Positions 11,920 to 20,091 of a stretch of DNA of 20,091 bases are shown here, one piece after another. Position 1 is the stretch's first letter; each line of letters begins with the position of its first letter. This stretch comes from Smittium mucronatum (lineage: Eukaryota > Kickxellomycota > Harpellomycetes > Harpellales > Legeriomycetaceae). The notes below the pieces were generated by a model, which searched no databases, was not told the origin of the DNA, and worked only from the letters and a program-made list of their open reading frames with translations. A program made the position numbers and the translations under genes. Location of the stretch: positions 1 to 20,091 of the forward strand of contig LSSL01000146.1 of NCBI GenBank assembly GCA_001953115.1. Reading direction: 5' to 3'.

Positions 11920-12108
11920 TTTCATTAAAGCATAACGTAACTAAATCAATAGATATGGTAACAAAGATTAAAATTAGTTTAAAAAATCAAATTTCTCAAC
12001 GAAACGAATTCCAGACCGTGGTAAACTCAATAGAAAGCAAATATGTGAGACAGAAACTATATTTATGATTAATAAAATTTACATAGATAGGAGTTTTGTG
12101 ATGAGTTT

Positions 12109-14325
12109 TCAGGAATCAGAGTGATCTAAAACAGCACCTAATCGATTTGACCACATAATTGTTCTTAGATTTATCAAGTTGTACTTAATTTCCCCGATGT
12201 TCATATTTTTGATAAGCCCAGATCTAATGAGACGAAGGTACCTGAAAAATTCACAAACCGACAAAATCCGAGCATGACATTTAAAACATATAGGCTTTCG
12301 GGAATTATCAGATTCGGAATACCTGAATTTGTAGTAAAATGCATTTGACTGGCAATTGGAATACCCATAAACTCCAGGGATAGATCTATTTTCGTTATTG
12401 AAATCGCGAGAACTATTTGAAGTGATATTTTGTGAGATTGAGGGTCTGAGAGATTTAGAGGATATATTAGAGAATGGTCGAGGTTTGGAAAGCTCAGAAA
12501 TATTTGGATCATTGAAAATACAATCTTCACACAAATGACAAGTGGATTTAAGGATTTCAGGAGACATTGATACAAGATTTTTTGCGCTTAATAGGTCGGG
12601 CGAAGTAGATGAACCTCCATTCACAGTGTAATTTCTTCTTAATGGGTGATTTATCAAACTAAATTGGTCAAATTGGGTTTGGGTCTCTTTATTTTCTACG
12701 AGGGTTGGGGATTTTTGGAATTGAGGAGAAAACGTGTTCCTATTTGATTTAGAAGAGAACCACTCTGAAATGCCTGATGAGCCGTCTCTTTTAACGTTTT
12801 CCAAGTCTAATATAGGAGTAAAATTGGAAGGGATTTCGAGAGTTCTGAAGTTATCCATAAGTTGATTGAGTGGTTTGTTAGATTTGTTTACTAGTGAAGA
12901 TGTTATTTGCTCAGTGAAAAAGCATTTTTCAATTACAATAGTATTTTCCTGGATAGAATTAAGTATGCGTTTGTGTTTGTTCCAGCTGGGGAATAATTGA
13001 TTACTGAGTTTTAAAGGGTTGTTGTAGTAATCTATAGAATTTATTGTTGGCTCGAGTTCTTCTTTCAATATTTTTAAAAAATAGGGAGTCTGATATGCAT
13101 CCCTATCTGTGGGGGAATTAATGAATTCAGATAGCATTGATGTATCTTGATCTGAGTCATAAACTCCCATTCTAAAATTGAGTATAGAAGGAGATAAACT
13201 CTTTGGATTAGATAAAACATTAGGAAATTTGTTCAATGTGGATATAGAATCGTATTTATACACGTGACACCTTGAAGATTTTGCTAAATCCAAAGCCACC
13301 AAATCCAAAGACATCGGAAGAATGTCAGGAGACAAATTTCGGGAAAAGGGTGGAGAATAATCAGATAAATGGGTGGTAGATGCGGCACTTAATGAAGGCA
13401 TTTTTTGATAGACCCCTTCGTTTGAAACAGAAGGAGACATTTTATTCAAATCGATCTGAAGAAAAGGGAGGTTTTTTCTGACAGTAGAAATTTCAAAATC
13501 TTGATTTTGCAACATTTGAAGAAGTCTATCTTTTTCTTGTTTTTCAGAGTCAAGAAGAGAACCTAGTCTTTCAAGAGCAGTTTTGAGGGCTTGGACTTGA
13601 GAGCGTTCCATAAGAAGAAGGTCCTCGGTTTCTTTTTTCTTCTGAATTAGCTTTTCAACCTGAGACTTTCTGTCTTTCCTCTCGGAAACCACAATGTTTT
13701 GGGCCTCTACCTGTATATTACTGGATAATTCAGCTAATTCACATTCCATAGTGGCCAATTTGGATTCAGCAACATTTTTTAAATTAGTTTCTACTTGTAA
13801 TTGAAATTTGGCTTTACTGAGTGAGTCGGTTAGATCAGCTATCGTTTTTGAGGAGGAAGTTTTTAATGACTCCAGATTAGATTGAGCCTTTTCTAATTCC
13901 TTTAAGGCATCATTTTTTTGCTCCTTTATTTTAATGAACTCGGTTTCAGTGATATACGAGATAGAGACGGGTTTTTCGTGATTTTGAACTTTGCTTGGGC
14001 TATTAGAATTTTTACCTCTAAACTCGCGTTTGATCTTATTACTTTCTGAGTTGACAGAAAAGTTTAATTTAGAGCTTTTATTATCATGGGATATATTAGA
14101 ACCATTAACCCTCTTAGGGGTGTCGGCCAATTTTCTGAATTTTCCTTCTTGGATATTCCTATGTTCGAATTTGATTTTACTGTCGGTGTCAATTGAAAGA
14201 GACTTAATATCGTTCAATAGAGGATTATTCCCATTGAAGTCGATAATTGCGGGCTCTGAAGAGGTGTTTTTTCTAGGGACTACCTGGGAAGTCTTCTTGA
14301 GATATTTCATTGAATCATTTCTCAT
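12109..14325 (-). CDS. SEC2: Sec2/Rabin-type Rab guanine nucleotide exchange factor
   Basis: Role (family knowledge): Sec2 and Rabin proteins activate Sec4/Rab8 GTPases by promoting GDP release on post-Golgi secretory vesicles, which directs polarised exocytosis. Seen in the 738-residue frame: a disordered Ser/Asn/Lys-rich N-terminus (1-120), a long coiled coil (about 126-285), a Ser/Pro-rich linker, and two conserved blocks. The heart of the coiled coil (about 190-255, ECELAELSSNIQVEAQNIV followed by charged heptads) resembles the Sec2 exchange domain, which works as a parallel dimer. Residues 413-470 (TPYFLKILKEELEPTI, then RILNSIQENTIVIEK) match the FLKR...ED-EPCL and NTL-IEP blocks of the family. 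Residues 596-735 hold CHLC and then FKCHARILSVCEFFRYLRLI with an R-LG ending, as in the Rabin8/GRAB C-terminus. The ATG at 14325 opens the frame; a second ATG at codon 6 is possible. No intron or frameshift was seen. It is less AT-rich than its surroundings. It could be called a Rabin8-like protein rather than strict Sec2. Confidence 0.85.
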   Translation of the reverse strand: MRNDSMKYLKKTSQVVPRKNTSSEPAIIDFNGNNPLLNDIKSLSIDTDSKIKFEHRNIQEGKFRKLADTPKRVNGSNISHDNKSSKLNFSVNSESNKIKREFRGKNSNSPSKVQNHEKPVSISYITETEFIKIKEQKNDALKELEKAQSNLESLKTSSSKTIADLTDSLSKAKFQLQVETNLKNVAESKLATMECELAELSSNIQVEAQNIVVSERKDRKSQVEKLIQKKKETEDLLLMERSQVQALKTALERLGSLLDSEKQEKDRLLQMLQNQDFEISTVRKNLPFLQIDLNKMSPSVSNEGVYQKMPSLSAASTTHLSDYSPPFSRNLSPDILPMSLDLVALDLAKSSRCHVYKYDSISTLNKFPNVLSNPKSLSPSILNFRMGVYDSDQDTSMLSEFINSPTDRDAYQTPYFLKILKEELEPTINSIDYYNNPLKLSNQLFPSWNKHKRILNSIQENTIVIEKCFFTEQITSSLVNKSNKPLNQLMDNFRTLEIPSNFTPILDLENVKRDGSSGISEWFSSKSNRNTFSPQFQKSPTLVENKETQTQFDQFSLINHPLRRNYTVNGGSSTSPDLLSAKNLVSMSPEILKSTCHLCEDCIFNDPNISELSKPRPFSNISSKSLRPSISQNITSNSSRDFNNENRSIPGVYGYSNCQSNAFYYKFRYSESDNSRKPICFKCHARILSVCEFFRYLRLIRSGLIKNMNIGEIKYNLINLRTIMWSNRLGAVLDHSDS

Positions 14326-14440
14326 CTTTAAAAGATTTTTTTTGCTGTAGTTGTTAAAAGTAGTTTGCTGTTCAACTTAAAGTGATTTAAATGCGAAAGT
14401 GCTGTTTGCCTTTGGGGATAAAATTAAGAAAAATATAAAG
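14326..14440 (-). promoter_or_regulatory. Leader and TATA-like box of the Sec2-like gene
   Basis: On the minus strand a TATA-like CTTTATATTT lies at 14440-14431, about 105 bases before the ATG at 14325. The intervening leader is A-rich and ends TTTTAAAG just before ATG, with an A at -3, a good fungal start context. Further out, a pyrimidine-rich run ends CTCTGTAG at 14522 and could be a splice acceptor of a leader intron or part of the neighbouring relic. The transcription start is inferred, not seen. Confidence 0.4.
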
Positions 14441-14519
14441 AGTCGAACGTGAAGTGAAGGGAAAATAGCGCTACTGAATATAAAGGAGTGGATAAATGAA
14501 AGCTACAGGATAGATTATA

Positions 14520-15708
14520 TGCTACAGAGAAAATAAGAGGAAAGAAAGAGGATGAGGCTTAAAAGGTCTACAAATAGGTTTGGATATTGGGGCTTTGAAA
14601 TATGTCTGGGGTGGCTAAATTCAATAATCAAACACTAAATTGGAAAACTGCCACCTAGATAGTTCAATAAAACCAAAAAACGAAATTGGAATTGGCATAA
14701 TATATCCAGAAATAGAAATAGTGACAGCCAATTTATCAAGAAACTACTGAACTATATTGTGTCAATGAGCTGAAATGGGAAAGGCATTTGCATTGACCAA
14801 ATGCCTGGATCAGAAATAGCACCCATTTTGGCTAGTTTAGGCAGGAGTCTGTCGACATCAATAGATCAGAAACATCAGCCATAATAGACTTTTAGACATT
14901 TGCTCTCAAGTCATTTGCTCGTCTGCAGCTAATCTTCGACCTGCATATTACTGCCATTATTTAAAACGGGAACAATGCGATCATTCAAGCCCAATGCATT
15001 CCCCGGCTGAAAAGGCAGTCCCCATAAATCTGCCGCTCCAGCATTATATAAACAAGGTATGTCCAATAAAAACAATTCAAAGGTACCCCAGTTTCTACAG
15101 GCCCACAAAATCATGCCGAACTAAATTGACTTTTCTGTCCGATCCACTAATATTCTCGCAATCAATGCTTTGGCTTTTACAATTGACAGCCTTTCATATC
15201 TCCAGAAAATGCCCATACCACAATACTATATGCCACTCAATATAATCCTCCATTCTTTACCCCACTTTCAAATATAGCCTCAATTCCTTTCAATTCAATT
15301 CAATGTATTAATTTAATTCCTCTAATAATGCTCCGAAGCCGCCAATAATATCCAAATCTATCTGAACAAGCAATCCTTAGTCTTGCATTTGATTTCGGGT
15401 ATATTAAAAGTACACGAAACTGGCAACGCTGTGTTGAAAATGCTCAGAAAATTGGGAGTTGGAAGCTATGCATATTCCAATTCACGTTTCATTATATTCC
15501 TGAATTTAATCAAATCCGGTGTTTTTTTTGGAATACTAAAAGGATGTGACCTATTTTTATCTCGGATTTTATTTTCATAGAACCAGCATTTCGGAATAGG
15601 CGCTGTAGACAAGAAAAGAAAAATTCTATAGAAAAACTACCCCAAACCTGAGCCACGTACTCTAAATGCCATATTATGGCTGCAGTGGACTACTCCATGC
15701 CAATTAAG
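14520..15708 (-). pseudogene. Decayed coding sequence of unknown function
   Basis: This region is clearly less AT-rich than the spacer. One minus-strand frame stays protein-like for about 390 codons. Examples are CWFYENKIRDKNRSHPFSIP near 15590, YERLSIVKAKALIARILV near 15190, a 61-codon open run 15114-14932 including YNAGAADLWGLPFQPG, and DVDRLLPKLAKMGAISDPGI near 14850. It is interrupted by 16 in-frame stops: 9 TAG, 6 TGA, 1 TAA. That bias is opposite to what AT-rich noise would give and fits transitions at CAG, CGA and TGG codons. A splice-acceptor-like TTTTCTTGTCTACAG ends at 15603, so some stops could be intronic. I do not recognise the protein. In another minus frame, HLEYVAQVWG (15668-15639) recalls the thumb region of non-LTR reverse transcriptases, so an old retroelement is a weak alternative. 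It lies on the same strand as, and just upstream of, the Sec2-like gene, with its own frame. Confidence 0.45.
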
Positions 15709-15984
15709 CTATTTTCACATTTTTTCAATTATATCCATCCATTTAAATCCGGATCTTTTTTATGTATCCTCAGATTGAATCCAATTAAGAAAAAAGAAGG
15801 AAAATATACTTTTTTATCTAGCAACTAAAACCCACAAAAATCGAATTGATTTAAAAATTATTAGAAGAAAATGATAGAAGCAACTATTTTTAGATTTTCG
15901 GTTTTAATACAAATATATAACGGGTTTACCATGCTCATAACTGGGGAGATTCCTTAAATATAATTTAAACTTGTTGTCTTTAAT
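15709..15984. other. Spacer, no gene seen
   Basis: This is an AT-rich stretch between two coding-like relics. It has no open frame or structure worth calling. Confidence 0.5.
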
Positions 15985-16268
15985 ATATTGCCAGGAATTG
16001 CTCCAATCATAAATAATGATCCAGGTTTTATATAATCGGGATCTAAATTATAGTCATTTAGACCACTAAATAGACTTTGAATGCAATGTGTGATAACAAT
16101 CTTTATAAAAATTATGAATTCATTACTCAAACAGTTAAATACCTTTTTTACCGATATCTGTAAAGGTGTTGTATGCTAAATGCACACCCAAGATGGGCCA
16201 ATCGCCTTGATGATGGATCTGTCACTTTTATGAAATGGCTATATTTACACATATTTTCTGTGGTGTAA
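15985..16268 (+). pseudogene. Broken coding-like fragment, first part
   Basis: One plus-strand frame from 15985 reads ILPGIAPIINNDPGFI, then passes stops at 16033 (TAA), 16051 (TAG) and 16078 (TGA). It continues as a 32-codon open run from ATG 16081 (MQCVITIFIKIMNSLLKQLN...) to TAA at 16177. A different frame then takes over at ATG 16173, reading MLNAHPRWANRLDDGSVTFM and continuing KWLYLHIFSVV to TAA at 16266. The hand-over between overlapping frames looks like a frameshift in a decayed gene. The second frame's amino-acid mix (Trp, Arg, Asp, Gly, His) is unlike translated spacer. I do not recognise it. It could instead be two unrelated chance frames. Confidence 0.3.
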
Positions 16269-16614
16269 GTCGATTAATTGATTTTAATTAAAAACGGTTA
16301 TCCATTACTTAAAAGCATCTAAATTCTGTAAAACTCGATTATTATATGCAGAATAGGCTATTTAATCTGCTAATCGGATGATTTGTTACTTGTACCTAAA
16401 ATCGTGTATATTATAACCAAAAGTTTACTTTTTTTAGTTACAGTCTCAGTTAATTATATATATGCCCTCATTAACTTTTGGCATTATTGGCCAAAAATAT
16501 TAATATATCTTGTACCCATCAGACAGAATTATTATCTAGAAGCCTAAGAAATGGTCTTTATAGAACCCGACTCATATGCTAATATCCAATTGGTCGTTTT
16601 ATTTTTTTTTCCAG

Positions 16615-16701
16615 GTATTGACAAATAATAGCCAGCATTTGGCGAATTTACAAAAAGGTGTGCATATTTGTACGCATTTTAAATTTATCCAATTTGTGTA
16701 G
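16615..16701 (+). pseudogene. Possible second exon of the fragment at 16173
   Basis: A T-rich tract ending in CCAG at 16614 is followed by a frame reading VLTNNSQHLANLQKGVHI and ending in TAG at 16699. A branch-site-like GCTAAT lies about 35 bases before the AG. Joining a GT donor at 16263 to this acceptor would keep the reading frame of the 16173 fragment and give a product of roughly 58 residues. The exon-intron structure is inferred. The donor (GTGTAAG) is imperfect, and no protein family is recognisable. Confidence 0.25.
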
Positions 16702-18472
16702 AAGAGAATTCCACAAATAATTCCGTGTGCTTGTTTTAATAAGCTTTATTTACGAATCCGTCTTATTGATTGATAGTCAGCCAAAAGAACACTCTATTTA
16801 GGGCATGAAAAATATATGTATTCTAAAATTTATTTAAAAATATGCGACCATAATAGACTTATAATTTGAATGCTGAATTACGTATGTATCTTTTAATCTT
16901 TCTCTGGATGACATAAGGAACTCTAAAAAAAAAAGTCAATCGATCTTATAGGCTGGTTTTTTTAACTCGAAAACACCATATTTATTAAAAAGTTTGTTTA
17001 AAAACACATAGAGCTATTAAAATCAGCAAATATTTTTTTAAACCAAATATTGGTTAAAATCGATGATAAAATTGTAAACCTTGCTTTTATCAGGTAATAT
17101 TGTTTTTTTTCCAAAACAAGTGTTCAAAAACAGTAATATAATTTTGTAATATAAATAAAAAACTATACCATTTTCAGCACTAAATACAACCGTTCAGTTC
17201 AGAAAATTAATATATTTTTTAATTACATATATACGGCAGATGTTTTTTATATGATTGTTTTCTTATCGAATTGATTTTTTTTTTGGCTCTTTTACAGGTT
17301 GAACTATTTCAAAAATCTGTGAAATCTTATGTAAATTAGAAAAATGTACTCTCTTTTTTCTAAAAAAAAGTTTATTAATACTCAAAATTATTTTCAATTA
17401 GAAATATATGGATATGTTTAGTTAATACTTTGTTGGTTACCTTTTTATTATCCTATAAAACTTGGGAAAAATATCTTAATTTTTAATGTTTTTTCTATTT
17501 AATTGATTGAATAGAATGGGAAAAAACAACGAAATTGTGCAAAATTATGATAATCGATAAATTATATGCAAAATGAAAAATTCAGTGTTTTTTATCGTAA
17601 ATTTTCTGGGATTCTATATAGTTATATTTTTCAATTGGAGAAATTGTGAAAACTTTCAAATTTATTAAAATATTGTAAAAAAAATTGAATTTCTAACCAA
17701 TTCCAAAGCTCATTTAATAAGATTTTAAAATTAATTGTTAAAATCGGAAAGTAATGATGGAATTTGGAAATCTGCATAATATTATAAAAAATTATTCGAA
17801 AATATATTTAGTATTGCAAAATCTTAAAATGAATCGGTACATGATTTTCGTAAAAACAGGTCTTAATGTTCATGCCACAAGAAAATGTGCAATTTTTTTC
17901 TAAAATTATAAATAGCAGTATATTTGGTCAAAATTTCCGGATATGATAAATATATTTAGCCATCATAAATTAAAATCAATAAAAATGTTAGAAAAAATTT
18001 TTTTTTAATAAATCAAAATTTTATCTACTTAATATTGGTCTAATATTTTTTAGTGAAATAGTACTAAAAATTTCCCAATAATTTAATTTTAAAATCTTTC
18101 ATTTCATTATTAAAATTCGATTTAAAATGGAAGTAATCTGATAATATATATTTAAAATTATTTTGAGACTTCAAAAAAATTATATGGTAAAATTCTAAAA
18201 AAAAATAATATGAACCCACAATACATATTTTTTTATTATTGGAAACATATATAATATTAGATTAAAAAATCTATTGGTATTATGAATAAAAAAAATCATA
18301 TTAATATTAAACACTGAATTTAAATTATTTTTTTTAAAAAAAGTAATTAAAGTGAAAAAAAATTTGGGATCAATAGATGTGCTTCTACAATATTTTATAT
18401 TCATAAAAAATTAATTGGGAGACTTGGTATCTAAAGTGAGTCGTTTTTTTATAAAAAAAATAAAAAATTTAA
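16702..18472. other. AT-rich spacer, no gene supported
   Basis: Stops are dense in all frames and long A or T runs recur. A 69-codon minus-strand frame at 18195-18404 is almost entirely Phe, Ile, Asn and Lys and has the look of translated spacer. I found no RNA gene or repeat of note. Confidence 0.55.
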
Positions 18473-18640
18473 TATAAAAAATTTCTTGAAATTTTGCCCA
18501 GTGGGTACGGAGCTGCTAGAGCAACAGATGGGTGTGGGATGAAGTTTGATTATTTTTTTCTTTTATTGTATTTTTCTTTTAGTTTTGTCTATTATTTGAA
18601 TATCATAAGTTCCCTTTTAAAAAAATTAATACTAATATAA
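18473..18640 (+). other. GC-richer island with a 55-codon open frame
   Basis: About 55 bases (18496-18550) are conspicuously G-rich against the spacer. In one frame they encode LPSGYGAARATDGCGMKFDY, continuing into a hydrophobic Phe/Leu-rich tail and stopping with TAA at 18638. There is no ATG before the GC-rich part; the first Met is inside it. It could be the end of a decayed gene or element, or part of a structured RNA. I do not recognise it. Confidence 0.25.
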
Positions 18641-20055
18641 AAAATAACAGATGAAAAAATAAAAAGTCTAACGTGGACATTTTCCAAGATTAACTCTGAT
18701 ATTTAGTAAAATAATGATCCGATTCGTACCGGATATTTTTAATACACAGAATATTTTAAAAATAATATTCTTCTTAAGATACGATATCATGTGTAAATCA
18801 GTTCAAATTTAATTATTTTTAACCTATATTATATATTTGTTGGAAATACCTATATTTTCATTGGGATACATTTTAATTTTTTTTAAAAAAGATTCCAATT
18901 ATTACTTGACTCGAAATTAAAAATATGTATATTATAATATTAGGTATTAAAATCACCTGGAATATTTATTATAAATTAAGCTTATATAAAACCTATAATA
19001 TAGCTGATAACTCAATAATCTGAAAAAATGAAAAAAATGCAAACAAAAAACTGTCTACTAAATAAATTAAATTTAAATGTTAATGCATAGCTATTTATGG
19101 ATTTTTTCAGTTTAAAAAGCGATTTCTTGAAAATTGAATTTATTAATAGCTATTACATCTTCAATATATTAAATTTTCAAAATTCGGGGAGATATAAAAA
19201 AATAAAATAATCTCTAGCGAATTTCCATAAATTTTAGTTATACTAGGATAGTTTTCAAAAAGTATGAAACTTTCCAAAAACCGAATCTGATATTTTTTAA
19301 ATTAAATTATGCTATTTATTGCAAAATTTTCAAAATATTAAATGATTAAATGGCTATTTAAAAAATGGATTTATTTTCAAATAAGTTGGAAATGAATTGA
19401 TAAAATAAAATTGATTTTATTAAATGAGTTTTTTTGCTAATACTTCCGATATAATATATTTTAAAAAATAACACATCATTTTATGTGTTTTTTTTTTTTA
19501 ATTATTTAAGTTAAATTTTTATAAATCGCTCTAAATTTTTTTAATATTACATGGAGTAAAATAACCACAACTTATTAAAATAGTGTTATACTAATTAGTA
19601 TACTAAAATATAATCTTAAAAAAATTATAAATTAAAAAAAAACGAGGGCTAAATATAATTAATGTGATTTTTTTAAAAAAATAAATAAAACGCGATAAAT
19701 TCATCTAATTTGTAACATCGATAATTATTTTAGTGGTTATATTTATATCAACAAAAATTTTCGGAAATTTTTATTCAATAGATTATTTATATTATATAAA
19801 TTTGAAAAAAAACTCTTCAACCATTAGTTGATTTGAAATTTCAATATTTTGAATAAAAAAAGAAAATATTTTTTACAGAATTTTTGTTTTTAAATGATTA
19901 AAAAATCAAAATAAATATATTAATATTGATGCTAAGTGAGATCTTAATCTTAAGAATTTTTTTATTCGCAAACAATTTATTTTATTATTAAAATTGCAAA
20001 AAAATAATTTCTCTTTTTTAATACTTTCTTTTATTAATCTATTTTTTCAAAATAA

Positions 20056-20061
<6 letters not shown>
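18641..20061. other. AT-rich spacer, no gene seen
   Basis: This is homopolymer-rich sequence with stops throughout all frames. No coding-like run, RNA gene or dispersed repeat could be supported. Confidence 0.55.

Positions 20062-20091
<30 letters not shown>
20062..20091. repeat. (AT)n microsatellite at window end
   Basis: Thirty bases of uninterrupted alternating A and T run into the end of the window, so the true length is unknown. It may mark a contig edge caused by the repeat. Confidence 0.9.

Larger units (their letters stand above)
3931..12108. other. 8 kb AT-rich desert, no gene supported
   Basis: This stretch is dominated by A and T runs with stops dense in all six frames. The longest open frame I note (6827-7009, plus, 60 codons) is Lys/Ile/Phe/Asn-rich and looks like chance. 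I see no tRNA-, rRNA- or snRNA-like structure. Short direct repeats (listed separately), several (TA)n runs (9105-9115, 10676-10686) and one poly-C tract are the only structure. It is likely intergenic or decayed repeat DNA. Confidence 0.6.

Noticed and set aside
12201..12575. 124-codon minus-strand frame
   Set aside because: It is an out-of-frame shadow of the Sec2-like gene, whose conserved C-terminal block is in the other frame.
13991..14350. 119-codon plus-strand frame
   Set aside because: It is antisense to the N-terminal part of the Sec2-like gene; its Leu/Phe-rich content mirrors the Lys/Glu/Asn-rich coding strand.
14994..15580. Plus-strand frames at 14994-15245 and 15383-15580
   Set aside because: They are antisense to the more coherent minus-strand relic, which stays in one frame across the whole island, so they are probably shadows.
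14520..15708. Reassigned stop codons (TAG/TGA read as amino acids) as an explanation for the relic
   Set aside because: The intact Sec2-like gene ends in TGA, uses ordinary TGG for Trp and has no in-frame TAG or TGA, so a variant code is not supported.
18195..18404. 69-codon minus-strand frame
   Set aside because: It is dominated by Phe, Ile, Asn and Lys homopolymer-like translation, with no motif and no neighbouring coding signal.
1..20091. Mitochondrial or plastid origin because of the high AT content
   Set aside because: The only intact gene encodes a cytosolic secretory-pathway exchange factor, and no organellar rRNA, tRNA or respiratory gene is visible.

Overview
This looks like nuclear DNA from a eukaryote with a very AT-rich genome, most likely an early-diverging fungus. 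The evidence is a single well-preserved gene in otherwise gene-poor sequence full of A/T runs and TA microsatellites. That gene encodes a Sec2/Rabin-type exchange factor whose middle and C-terminal blocks fit fungal and animal members of the family. A Harpellales-like or other zygomycete-grade fungus is my guess from the base composition and protein; the window cannot settle it.

Layout. Bases 384-3930 form a DNA-transposon-like unit. It has long inverted arms (384-1215 and 3346-3930), matching GG(G/T)TAATTTGC ends, and flanking 9-mers that agree at 7 of 9 positions. Its interior (about 1216-3345) carries only broken, protein-like stretches, so the copy appears dead. One fragment ends in a DEAYF motif, which hints weakly at an ISXO2/Merlin-type transposase. 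Bases 3931-12108 are an AT desert with small tandem repeats and no gene I can support. Bases 12109-14325 (minus strand) hold the intact 738-codon Sec2-like gene, with a TATA-like box and short leader upstream.

The 1.2 kb beyond its promoter (14520-15708, minus strand) is clearly less AT-rich. It reads as a decayed coding sequence in essentially one frame, with 16 in-frame stops of which 15 are TAG or TGA. I do not recognise the protein. Bases 15985-16701 (plus strand) hold more coding-like fragments, including a possible exon-intron-exon pair. A small GC-richer island with a 55-codon open frame lies at 18473-18640. The rest is AT-rich spacer ending in a (TA)n microsatellite at the window edge.

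How it works together. Only the Sec2-like gene can be called functional. Its expected role is to activate a Sec4/Rab8-type GTPase on secretory vesicles and so direct them to sites of polarised exocytosis. Everything else looks like relics of mobile elements and genes in decaying spacer DNA. I found no convincing new multi-gene system. The most unusual items are the long-armed element and the TAG/TGA-riddled pseudogene.
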